DNA from: Spirochaetaceae bacterium
GTDB lineage: Bacteria > Spirochaetota > Spirochaetia > DSM-27196 > SKKC01
NCBI GenBank assembly: GCA_003554375.1
Contig: PWGF01000357.1
Coordinates: 1-8,798 of the forward strand
Length of the DNA: 8,798 nt
Direction of reading: 5' to 3'
In this document: positions 1-5,693 of the stretch, one piece after another
Layout of the letters: every line of letters begins with the position of its first letter
Numbering within the stretch: position 1 is the first letter of the stretch
The notes under the pieces: generated by a model
Told to the model about the DNA's origin: nothing
What the model saw: the letters and a program-made list of their open reading frames with translations, nothing else
The model's database searches: none
Translations under genes and position numbers: made by a program

Positions 1-510
1 ATCTTCGCCCAGGACAACAGCCTTAGAGTCAGTTGTGATTGTTTCCGGGAAGGGAACATAAACATCCACATAGTTATCATCAGAGTCGCTGATAGTCCTT
101 ACAGCACCCTTACTGGGACCCTCGTAAACGTAAATAACAGAGCCTTCCATGTCGTCGTTGAACTCGCCGGTTGCCTCAAACCGGGTAGCGCTGCCCCCGG
201 TTGCGGTTACATCGAGATGGTCGGCAACGCTCACCCTGAACACATCCAGGGGATTGTCGTAAACCATGCCGTAAGTTACTTCATCACTGGGGTTGTCCGC
301 CTGCTTGACCTCTTCAGCCATGACACCCACAACCTTGCTCGTTGTGTTATCGTCGGCCCGTGCCAAAAGCCCGTCGGTCATTACAACCACCGCACCTTTA
401 GGAAATGCCGTATTGCCTGTTAGTTCATAAGGCACCGGGTTGGACGGGAAGCCTGCCATGTTATAAACCCGCTCGAAGCCTACAGTAGTTCTGGGAGCTT
501 CATAAGACAT
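1..510 (-). CDS. Phage structural protein, decoration-like or coat-associated (N-terminal part, runs off the window)
   Basis: An open frame of 170 codons runs without a stop from an ATG at 510 to base 1, so the C-terminus is missing. The protein begins MSYEAPRTTVGFERVYNMAG. A GAGGTG ribosome binding site lies 8 bases upstream; the ATG four bases further upstream (514) hits a stop after four codons. The segment KGAVVVMTDGLLARAD (residues 43-58) followed by KVVGVMAEEV (64-73) and a DVFRVSVADHLDV stretch (about 92-104) looks like a small beta-barrel. That pattern is common in head decoration or capsid-stabilising proteins. Its place just after scaffold is where the coat or a decoration gene normally sits. 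I see no HK97-type coat signature in the visible part. A coat protein with an unusual N-terminal domain remains possible. The structural role is inferred mainly from position. Confidence 0.6.
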   Translation of the reverse strand, partial: MSYEAPRTTVGFERVYNMAGFPSNPVPYELTGNTAFPKGAVVVMTDGLLARADDNTTSKVVGVMAEEVKQADNPSDEVTYGMVYDNPLDVFRVSVADHLDVTATGGSATRFEATGEFNDDMEGSVIYVYEGPSKGAVRTISDSDDNYVDVYVPFPETITTDSKAVVLGED

Positions 511-525
511 CCATTTTCACCTCAC

Positions 526-554
526 AATTAAAATAAGCAGGGGTTGTCCCTGCT
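526..554 (-). terminator. Hairpin plus T-rich tail after the scaffold gene
   Basis: On the minus strand AGCAGGG, loop ACAAC, CCCTGCT forms a perfect 7-bp stem, followed by TATTTTAATT. It begins 4 bases after the scaffold stop codon and ends just before the ribosome binding site of the next gene. The U-tract is interrupted, so termination may be partial. Confidence 0.6.
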
Positions 555-558
555 CTGG

Positions 559-1467
559 TTATTTTTTGTACTTCGCATACTCTTTTGCCGTCATGCCAAA
601 CGCCTTGGCAATCCGGCGTTCCTCCGGCGACAGTGCGGAATCCTTGCCTTTACCGCTCTGGCTGGCGCCAATAGGTGCCGTCTTGCCCCGTTTGCTGATA
701 TTGGCCATTGTCTGCTGCTCGATAGAGTTCCTTACCGTCTCGGACAGCTCGCCGGACGCATACTTTTTACCCAAAACGTGCCATAAAGCAACGTCAAAGG
801 AGGCAATGTTGCCGTTGCCCGCTGCCTGGTCTATCTCGGCTTCATACTTCTTGATCACCGAAGCCATCTTCGGGTTGGCAATCTGCGCCTGCTTCGCCTG
901 CTCATAGGACCTTGCCCGCTCTGCGCTCTGTGCCTGCTGTTCGTACTGGTCCATACGCTGCTTCAGCGTCCGGGCCTCGTAGCGTTCCTTCGCCAGGGTC
1001 GCCGCCTCTTCTTCCGTCATGGCATATTCGTCCATCAGGCGGTCTTTTTCGTCCTGGATTGTCTGCTCGTCCAACTTAGAAATGATATCGGGCAACCTCA
1101 TGCCCATCTTTTCTTCTAGCTGCTGGACGTGCTCCAGGTGCTCTGTCGCCTCTCCGCGTGACCTGCGGTCCCTTGCGAGCCTTTCCTGCACGATCTGGTC
1201 AATGTACTGCTGCTGCTCCGGCGTAAACTCTATCTTGGCCTGCTGTTGCTCTCCCTGCTGGCCCTCCGGCTGTTCAGGGGCTCCTTCCGCCCCCTCTTCT
1301 GCTTCTTCGTCGTCTTCTGCCAGTGCCTCAAACTCGTCAAGCTCTTCCTCGTCTTCTGCCTCGTCGTCTTCAATTTCTTCTGTTTCGTCCTCTACAGCAG
1401 GGTCGTCATCCTCAACCCCGTCATCAGCAAACATCTGCAAGTCCATCAATCTCCACTTTTCAGCCAT
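559..1467 (-). CDS. Phage head scaffolding protein
   Basis: A 302-residue, highly charged protein. Scaffolds direct coat assembly around the portal and then leave or are degraded. The N-terminus contains MDLQMFADDG, close to the LQLFA start seen in scaffold and head proteins of many Gram-positive phages. Residues about 15-62 are almost continuous Asp/Glu. Residues 63-77 are Gln/Glu/Pro-rich, and 80-215 are predicted helix and coiled coil. The tail SPEERRIAKAFGMTAKEYAK (280-299) ends in YKK, resembling the basic coat-binding C-terminal helix of known scaffolds. Its position between portal and the next structural gene supports the call. I chose the ATG at 1467 because a GGGGG ribosome binding site is well spaced from it, while the TTG at 1473 is too close to that site. 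No protease motif was recognised. Confidence 0.85.
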   Translation of the reverse strand: MAEKWRLMDLQMFADDGVEDDDPAVEDETEEIEDDEAEDEEELDEFEALAEDDEEAEEGAEGAPEQPEGQQGEQQQAKIEFTPEQQQYIDQIVQERLARDRRSRGEATEHLEHVQQLEEKMGMRLPDIISKLDEQTIQDEKDRLMDEYAMTEEEAATLAKERYEARTLKQRMDQYEQQAQSAERARSYEQAKQAQIANPKMASVIKKYEAEIDQAAGNGNIASFDVALWHVLGKKYASGELSETVRNSIEQQTMANISKRGKTAPIGASQSGKGKDSALSPEERRIAKAFGMTAKEYAKYKK

Positions 1468-1522
1468 CGTCAATACCCCCGTTTTAGGGCCGTCGCCCGT
1501 AGTTTCCGGGATAGTGCAAAGT

Positions 1523-1551
1523 AAAAAGCCGCCCTCCCGTAAGGCAGCTTT
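1523..1551 (-). terminator. Intrinsic terminator-like hairpin between portal and scaffold
   Basis: On the minus strand AAAGCTGCC pairs with GGCGGCTTT (nine pairs, one G-U) across a short loop, and the 3' arm runs into a TTTTTA tract. It lies 39 bases after the portal stop and 55 bases before the scaffold ATG, so it could lower transcription into scaffold. The rest of the 123-base gap (1468-1590) holds a small CCCG/CGGG inverted repeat near 1497-1510 and the scaffold ribosome binding site. Confidence 0.65.
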
Positions 1552-1590
1552 CCGCCAGCGGTTTATAGCCTGCTGTCGGGCTTCATGCTC

Positions 1591-3783
1591 TTATACCAGG
1601 TTGGCGCCGCGCATCTCTTCGATAACGCGGCGCTGGTTCTCCGGCGAAAGCGAATCAAAATACTGCCGCATTGCCGGGTTCTCGTTTAAGATGTTCTCAA
1701 TCTGTGCGTGTACCATCACTTCCTTTTCTCGTGCTCTTTCCTGCGCACTGTAAAGAGTCTCATGCGCCTTGGCCTCGTCCAGGGCAGCCTTGGCTTCCGT
1801 GCCGGTTATCTTGGCCTGTATCTCCGCCCGCGCCTTTTCCGCCTGGGCCTGCTTCAGCTCAACATCAGCCTGATGTTCCTCCATCTCCATCTGCATCTTG
1901 AGCTTGTTCATTTCGCCTTCCTGCTCGGCCCTCTCCATGCTCTGCTGCTCGGCTTTCTCCTGCATATCTTCAAACGGCGGGAATTTGCCGTTCTTCAACA
2001 CGTAGTAGAATGTTTCTGTATCTATAACCTCATTGGCCAGAAGCTCTTTGGCCATCTCCAGGTAGAACATCCTGTCCGTCGGCATTTCTGTTGACACCTG
2101 GCATACCGTATCGAACTCTGCTGAATATATCTCGTAGTCCTCGCCCTCCACCATTTCCATAGTCGGGTAGAACTGCTCCACAGGGATCGATTCACCCGTT
2201 GCGAAGATATACGCCTTCTGGATCATATCCGCCCGGAACAAGCCATACAGCGGGCCTTTGTTCTTCTGCATGTCCGGTTCCCATTCCGGTCCCGGTGGCT
2301 GTTCGCCCTTCCGTGCCGGGATAACCTCGCCCGTCTGCCGGTTTACAAAAACGGGATCGTCCTTGCCGATTTCATCCCCGATAATCCGGTAAGCCCTGCG
2401 CTCCGTATAGAACTGGCTTATCAGGTGGTTTACGTAGTTGCCGCAATCCTCATAAGAAGTAGTAAGCGATTGCTCTTTGCTCCTTAGCCTCACCTGGGAG
2501 CGTTCCGCCAGAAGGTCTAAAGCCCTGAAAGCGGTAACACTGCCCGGCGTCCTGCCCTGGCTGATGTCAAACCGCCCTACAATGGCCTCAACAACCTTCT
2601 GCAGCCGCTCCGTCTCATTCAACAAGCTGCCCGGCGCGTTCTGGCCATGTACCCGGTTAACCGCCTCGGGATTGCGTATCGGGAAATACATGCCCGCAAG
2701 CGTCCCGTACTTCTCGAAATACTTCTTCTGCTGTGGCGTAAAAGCATCGTCTTTATAGAACGTCTGCCCCAGGCTGTGGTGCATGTGCGCCTCCAGGATA
2801 AGCTCACTGGTCCTGTTCCGCATAATCTGTGGTGACTTAATGAAGTGCCCCTCACCAAAACCCCAGATGCTGTTTTCCCTGGGGTAGCAGTTCTGCACAT
2901 GGAAGGGGAACTTGCAATCCTCGCCAGGGTCAAAGTAAACGTAGTTGGAGTGCGCCAGGTATTCCGGCCTGCCGTCACCAGCCCACCAGACTACATGTAG
3001 CCCCGGCCCAAGGTTTTCTTCGCCCTCGTCCATGAACAGCGGCTCGCCTTTATACCAGGTCTCCACCAGCAAGACCATTTCCTCGCCCTGCTCGGCCAGC
3101 ACCTCACCCTCGGCCTCATCACCAATCAGCATATCCGCCGAAATTATATCCGCTTCAACGTCAAGGCCCCAGCGCTCTTTAACGTCCTCCTGGGTCGTGT
3201 AGTATGCTTTGTGAACCCTTCTGCCGTCTTCCAGGCTGTCCATACACCTGCCGTCCGGGAAAAGTGCCTGCGGGTGCAGTGCCTGCCAGCGGATTTCCCC
3301 TATCCAGCGGTTAGGCCCCCTGCCACCGCGCCAGTGCGGGTCCCAGTAGGTATGCCAGATACCTGTGCCGTAGAGGAAAAACCACCTAAGCCACCTGGCC
3401 TTCTCGTTCTCCACGCGGTTCTTATACATGATAAAGCTCTTCAGGTCAGTCATTACCCCGGCGATCTCGTCATCATTTTGCTCCACCGGATAGTCAATCA
3501 GGTCCATTTCCGACGAAAACTCGGCCACAAGCCCTTCTATCATGGCGAAGGCAATATTCTCCACCGTATTGGGCCGCATCGACTTCTGCTCCTGGCTGCG
3601 AATCGGCCTGCCGTCAGGCCCCGTAAGGTCCCAATGGTCGCCTTTGTAAAGCCTGTATAGGTCCTCGAACTCTTCCGTTATGTTCTTTTTGCTGCTGCGG
3701 TCGCTGTCAAACCAGTCATATACCTTCCGCAGCGATTCATTGAGCATTTGTGTATCCATCTGCGCTTCTACCGTTGTTTCCAT
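1591..3783 (-). CDS. Portal protein, P22-like
   Basis: A 730-residue protein; P22-type portals are of about this length. The portal forms the dodecameric ring at one head vertex through which TerL pumps DNA and to which the tail attaches. The N-terminal half has the aromatic-rich portal core: RPNTVENIAFAMIEGLVAEF (70-89), WLRWFFLYGTGIWHTYWDP (131-149) and LHPQALFPDG (169-178). Residues 301-340 (IWGFGEGHFIKSPQIMRNR and following) and 385-440 match the usual long helical stem segment. Residues 605-700 are a long Glu/Gln/Lys/Ala coiled coil, comparable to the C-terminal barrel region of P22 portal. The start at 3783 is fixed by an AAGGAGG site 8 bases upstream. A longer frame beginning at 3846 would have to be read through the terminator stem. 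The P22 family assignment is from pattern memory, not from a search. Confidence 0.88.
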   Translation of the reverse strand: METTVEAQMDTQMLNESLRKVYDWFDSDRSSKKNITEEFEDLYRLYKGDHWDLTGPDGRPIRSQEQKSMRPNTVENIAFAMIEGLVAEFSSEMDLIDYPVEQNDDEIAGVMTDLKSFIMYKNRVENEKARWLRWFFLYGTGIWHTYWDPHWRGGRGPNRWIGEIRWQALHPQALFPDGRCMDSLEDGRRVHKAYYTTQEDVKERWGLDVEADIISADMLIGDEAEGEVLAEQGEEMVLLVETWYKGEPLFMDEGEENLGPGLHVVWWAGDGRPEYLAHSNYVYFDPGEDCKFPFHVQNCYPRENSIWGFGEGHFIKSPQIMRNRTSELILEAHMHHSLGQTFYKDDAFTPQQKKYFEKYGTLAGMYFPIRNPEAVNRVHGQNAPGSLLNETERLQKVVEAIVGRFDISQGRTPGSVTAFRALDLLAERSQVRLRSKEQSLTTSYEDCGNYVNHLISQFYTERRAYRIIGDEIGKDDPVFVNRQTGEVIPARKGEQPPGPEWEPDMQKNKGPLYGLFRADMIQKAYIFATGESIPVEQFYPTMEMVEGEDYEIYSAEFDTVCQVSTEMPTDRMFYLEMAKELLANEVIDTETFYYVLKNGKFPPFEDMQEKAEQQSMERAEQEGEMNKLKMQMEMEEHQADVELKQAQAEKARAEIQAKITGTEAKAALDEAKAHETLYSAQERAREKEVMVHAQIENILNENPAMRQYFDSLSPENQRRVIEEMRGANLV

Positions 3784-3816
3784 GAAACCGGCCTCCTTGG
3801 AAAGGCTGTAATAAAC

Positions 3817-3885
3817 AAAAAAAAGGGGAAGCACAAGCAACCACAAAGCAGGTACGTCCTGCCCTCTGGTTGCTCGGCCTCCCCC
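3817..3885 (-). terminator. Large composite hairpin with U8 tail upstream of portal
   Basis: On the minus strand positions 3885-3867 pair with 3843-3825: GGGGAG-type lower stem, two mismatched positions, then the perfect AGCAACCA/TGGTTGCT upper stem, with a few G-U pairs. The 23-base apical region contains its own hairpin, GCAGG-ACGTA-CCTGC. Eight Ts (3824-3817) follow directly. The stem plus T-run fits an intrinsic terminator, but the nested apical hairpin is unusual. It fills most of the 137-base gap between the last small gene (stop 3921) and portal (start 3783). No convincing promoter is seen in the remainder of the gap. Confidence 0.75.
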
Positions 3886-3920
3886 GTTCTCGGTTTGGAG
3901 TTTTAAGTATTCGGTTTTAG

Positions 3921-4100
3921 TTAATCCAGCTTTACGTCCTTCTGCGCCACCCGAATAAACACGGGCAGCCCCTTTCTTACCGTTACCGTAGCCTCACCGT
4001 ACTTGAGTTCGTGCCTGAAATACTCAAGCAGGTTTTGTTCCTCGTCCGCAAGCTCATCCGGCGTAAATGCGTCGCTGTACTTAGCTTTTCTCTCGCTCAT
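3921..4100 (-). CDS. Small hypothetical phage protein, 59 residues
   Basis: The protein begins MSERKAKYSDAFTPDELADE and ends VFIRVAQKDVKLD. A strong GGAAGGAGG site sits 6 bases before the ATG, which supports expression. The first 20 bases overlap the end of the preceding gene in another frame, suggesting translational coupling. The N-terminal half is charged and helical. The C-terminal half (residues 34-58, KYGEATVTVRKGLPVFIRVA) looks like a two- or three-strand beta sheet. No family was recognised. It is the last gene before the large terminator-like hairpin. Confidence 0.75.
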   Translation of the reverse strand: MSERKAKYSDAFTPDELADEEQNLLEYFRHELKYGEATVTVRKGLPVFIRVAQKDVKLD

Positions 4101-4185
4101 GGCTGGCCTCCTTCCACTCCCTAAGCCGCGCCTTCTGCTCGTCCGATAACTCCTGCAGCTGCTCCGGTGTGATGTGCTGTTTCAT
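4081..4185 (-). CDS. Very small hypothetical phage protein, 34 residues
   Basis: The frame reads MKQHITPEQLQELSDEQKAR and continues LREWKEASHEREKS. It starts with an ATG that overlaps the stop of the previous gene as ATGA, and GGGGAGAACCC supplies the ribosome binding site. The ITPEQLQELSDEQ...LREW pattern is a short amphipathic helical segment often seen at the N-terminus of small phage proteins of unknown role. Small size means the call rests on the strong ribosome binding site, the overlap on both sides and the phage-like sequence. It may be an independent peptide or mainly a device for coupling translation to the next gene. Confidence 0.6.
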   Translation of the reverse strand: MKQHITPEQLQELSDEQKARLREWKEASHEREKS

Positions 4186-4538
4186 GGGTTCTCCCCTTTC
4201 CGCCTGTTGATAGCCGACGCCATCCTTTTAAAATACCTGATCTGTCCGTACACCGTGCTGGGGCTTAAACCGCCAGCAGCATCAGCAATCTGCTTGCAGG
4301 TCATTCCTTCCAGCTTTTCTTCGCCCTGCTCGATCATCCAATCCAACAACTGCCTTCTTTTCGTGCCGGGATTAGAATGTGACTCTTCGTTCTTTACTGC
4401 CTGATACCGCTCTTGAAGTTCAACAAGCCTGGTCTTGAGTGCTTTTATTTCCTGCTCTAACGCTTCCCTCTCTTCCCGGCGACTGTCATGGACACGAATA
4501 TGCAACTCCATAACTTTCAGGTATCCTTGCTCATTCAC
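4182..4538 (-). CDS. Coiled-coil plus helix-turn-helix protein, putative DNA-binding
   Basis: A 118-residue protein starting at GTG, with a GGGGAG ribosome binding site about 8 bases upstream. Residues 16-52 (SRREEREALEQEIKALKTRL and following) form a heptad-like coiled coil likely used for dimerisation. Residues 60-105 hold a helix-turn-helix: RRQLLDWMIEQG, then MTCKQIADAAGGLSPSTVYG with the turn at AAGGLSPST, then QIRYFKR as the end of the recognition helix. The C-terminus is basic. It could be a transcription regulator of the late region or an architectural DNA-binding protein; the target is unknown. An 18-base direct repeat lies just before its start codon and exactly at its 3' end. A later ATG at 4511 is a weaker alternative start. 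Confidence 0.78.
   Translation of the reverse strand: MNEQGYLKVMELHIRVHDSRREEREALEQEIKALKTRLVELQERYQAVKNEESHSNPGTKRRQLLDWMIEQGEEKLEGMTCKQIADAAGGLSPSTVYGQIRYFKRMASAINRRKGENP
4185..4202. repeat. 18-bp direct repeat, copy 1 (3' end of the HTH gene)
   Basis: On the plus strand TGGGTTCTCCCCTTTCCG, identical to 4540-4557. On the minus strand it encodes the last residues of the 118-residue HTH protein and is also the ribosome binding region of the 34-residue gene. Confidence 0.9.
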
Positions 4539-4539
4539 T

Positions 4540-4557
4540 TGGGTTCTCCCCTTTCCG
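4540..4557. repeat. 18-bp direct repeat, copy 2 (5' side of the HTH gene)
   Basis: Identical to 4185-4202. Here it is non-coding and provides the GGGGAG ribosome binding site for the GTG start at 4538. The two copies bracket the HTH gene almost exactly. Confidence 0.9.
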
Positions 4558-4585
4558 TTAAAACTCCCTTTTCTTCTCCTGCTCC

Positions 4586-4771
4586 CTACCCCTTGGATGG
4601 GTTTGTCCCAATCTTATGATCCCCGCACCAATCTGTCTCAGAAAAGACTACAGGATAACCCTGCATTGTTGGCGCATGACGGCGACACCGGCCCTTGTCC
4701 TCGTCTTTCGGGGCATAATAAGCGCATGTCGCACAACAAAAACCTGTCTTTCTGTCCCACTTATCAACCAC
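4586..4771 (-). CDS. Small Cys-rich protein with CxxC, CRRHAPT and DWCGDH motifs, putative metal-binding
   Basis: A 61-residue protein starting at GTG, with an AGGAGG site 8 bases upstream and only 3 bases after the previous stop. Cysteines 12, 13, 16, 29 and 49 and histidines 32 and 52 are arranged as CCATC, CRRHAPT and DWCGDH. I recognise this pattern (CxxC, CRR-PPT-type segment, GYP, DWCG) as a recurring small phage protein type of unknown function. The four cysteines 13, 16, 29 and 49 probably bind zinc or an iron-sulfur centre. No enzymatic motif is visible. It might act as an adaptor or regulator. The 47 bases downstream, before the next gene, hold only that gene's ribosome binding site and its repeat. 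Confidence 0.8.
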   Translation of the reverse strand: MVDKWDRKTGFCCATCAYYAPKDEDKGRCRRHAPTMQGYPVVFSETDWCGDHKIGTNPSKG

Positions 4772-4774
4772 TTT

Positions 4775-4954
4775 TCATCCCTCCTTTTTCTTCTCCTGCT
4801 CCCTCCCGGCCAGCCGCTCCCTGTATGCCTCAAGCTCTGCCGGACCCAGCTTCTCCAGCGCCCTGCTCTCCGGCTCCGGCCACCTGGAAGGCGTCCTGTC
4901 AACCTTCGCCCCCTTAAGCTTGCGGTCTATGGCCCTTAGCATTCCCCTTAGCAT
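4775..4954 (-). CDS. Small charged hypothetical protein, 59 residues
   Basis: The frame begins MLRGMLRAIDRKLKGAKVDR, continues TPSRWPEPESRALEKLGPAE and ends in an Arg/Glu/Lys-rich helix. Its ATG overlaps the stop of the upstream gene as TGATG, so it is probably translated by re-initiation. A GGAGG lies 12 bases upstream within the end of the preceding gene. The product is basic at the N-terminus, with a Pro-containing middle and an amphipathic C-terminal helix (residues 38-57). No family was recognised. The same stretch carries an Arg-rich frame at 4648-4902 that I take as a shadow. Confidence 0.72.
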   Translation of the reverse strand: MLRGMLRAIDRKLKGAKVDRTPSRWPEPESRALEKLGPAELEAYRERLAGREQEKKKEG

Positions 4955-5118
4955 CAGAACCGCCTCCCGCCTCGGAAGTATAAGTCCTGCACCCGCTCGT
5001 CTACCATAACCTCACACTCCGCACAAAGCCTCTCGCCCTGCCTGGGGCCTGCACCGCATACATGGCACCTGCTCTTCTGCTCCCGGCCTCTTTCACCCCC
5101 TCTGCCTTCCCTGGTCAC
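4954..5118 (-). CDS. Small zinc-ribbon protein, CxxC-x10-CxxC
   Basis: A 54-residue protein starting at GTG (5118), with GGAGGG 8 bases upstream and 19 bases after the previous stop. The core CHVCGAGPRQGERLCAEC (residues 18-35) places cysteines at 18, 21, 32 and 35, a textbook zinc-ribbon or treble-clef knuckle arrangement. A basic N-terminus (TREGRGGERGREQKSR) precedes it, and an acidic then basic tail follows. Such small ribbons usually bind nucleic acid or mediate protein contacts; here the role is unknown. It overlaps the next gene by one base (TGATG), evidence that both are translated. Confidence 0.75.
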   Translation of the reverse strand: MTREGRGGERGREQKSRCHVCGAGPRQGERLCAECEVMVDERVQDLYFRGGRRF

Positions 5119-5137
5119 ATCGTCCGCCCTCCTTCCT

Positions 5138-5464
5138 TCAGCGGATAAAGTCTATTTCCTCTACCTCAACCCTGCCGTCCTTCAGCCTTCCCATAACCCG
5201 CAAGCCTACCGTAGCACCATCCGCCAGATACTGCGTCTCCTCCGGCAGGTGTTCCGGCTCCAACACAAGCGCAGAGAATTGGCCGAAAAGGGGCTTCAAT
5301 ACCTCTCGAAGGGTGTTGCCCTCACCCTGGCCCGAACTCTGCTCTGTGGGCTTCTCAGTGGCCTCTGCGCCCTCTTCCCTCTTCTTGTGGCGCTTGGCGC
5401 AACTCTTCGCCAGCCCGCCATTCGGATATTCCTTGCCGCATACTTCGCAATGCGCTACTGCCAT
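5138..5464 (-). CDS. Hypothetical protein with N-terminal C2CH zinc-finger-like motif
   Basis: A 108-residue protein with a strong GGAGGG site 8 bases before its ATG. Cys6, Cys9, Cys22 and His26 follow the spacing C-x2-C-x12-C-x3-H, the same spacing as a classical C2H2 finger but with Cys as third ligand. The AKSCAKRHKKRE stretch is strongly basic. Residues 31-50 are a Glu/Thr/Gly/Gln-rich linker. Residues 51-108 form a separate domain: a helix (TLREVLKPLFGQFSALV) followed by beta strands (ATVGLRVMGRLKDGRVEVEE). The finger may touch nucleic acid while the C-terminal domain makes protein contacts, but this is inference. No family name was recognised. The gene lies 16 bases downstream of the small membrane-protein gene. 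Confidence 0.78.
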   Translation of the reverse strand: MAVAHCEVCGKEYPNGGLAKSCAKRHKKREEGAEATEKPTEQSSGQGEGNTLREVLKPLFGQFSALVLEPEHLPEETQYLADGATVGLRVMGRLKDGRVEVEEIDFIR

Positions 5465-5480
5465 ATCTCACCCTCCTATC

Positions 5481-5693
5481 TTATCCAAAAAACCCCCTGG
5501 TCTGCTTCTTCTCCTGCTCCTTCTCATCCTCCGGGTCCAGCGGGAAGAAGTCATCCTCGGCCTCACCGTCGTCCATGAACGCCCCCGCTGTAACCCTGTG
5601 TATGCTGCGGTAGCCGCCATAACGGGCATGGAGCTCTGCCCCAACATAGCCAGCCATCACCGCAACCAATACCATGATCAACATCTCTATCAT
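5481..5693 (-). CDS. Small single-pass membrane protein
   Basis: A 70-residue protein. Residues about 3-20 (EMLIMVLVAVMAGYVGAE) form a single hydrophobic segment. A cytosol- or surface-facing acidic tail follows (DDGEAEDDFFPLDPEDEKEQ, residues 41-60), ending KKQTRGFFG. Its ATG overlaps the stop of the upstream Pro/Gly-rich gene as ATGA, so the two are probably translationally coupled. It resembles small inner-membrane phage proteins. A lysis-related role (holin or spanin-like) is possible, but the helix is single and no lipobox or lysozyme neighbour is visible. The function is unknown. Confidence 0.72.
   Translation of the reverse strand: MIEMLIMVLVAVMAGYVGAELHARYGGYRSIHRVTAGAFMDDGEAEDDFFPLDPEDEKEQEKKQTRGFFG

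Noticed and set aside
1019..1753. Plus-strand frame of 244 codons antisense to scaffold and the portal end
   Set aside because: Ser-run composition is the mirror of the acidic codons on the other strand; it crosses the scaffold-portal gap and has no ribosome binding site or recognisable domain.
2619..2978. Minus-strand frame of 119 codons inside portal
   Set aside because: Out-of-frame shadow of the portal gene with Arg/Thr/Ser-rich composition.
3784..3846. N-terminal extension of portal beginning MWLLVLPLFFVYYSLSKEAG, looking like a signal peptide
   Set aside because: The hydrophobic residues come from the T-rich terminator tail; the true start at 3783 has an AAGGAGG site and portal proteins have no signal peptide.
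4648..4902. Minus-strand Arg-rich frame of 84 codons
   Set aside because: It overlaps the 59- and 61-residue genes in another frame; those have ribosome binding sites, stop/start coupling and a recognisable Cys motif, while this one is typical out-of-frame Arg-rich sequence.
4435..4939. Plus-strand frames of 160 and 107 codons
   Set aside because: They run antisense over several well-supported small minus-strand genes, have Pro/Ser/Leu shadow composition and no supporting start context.
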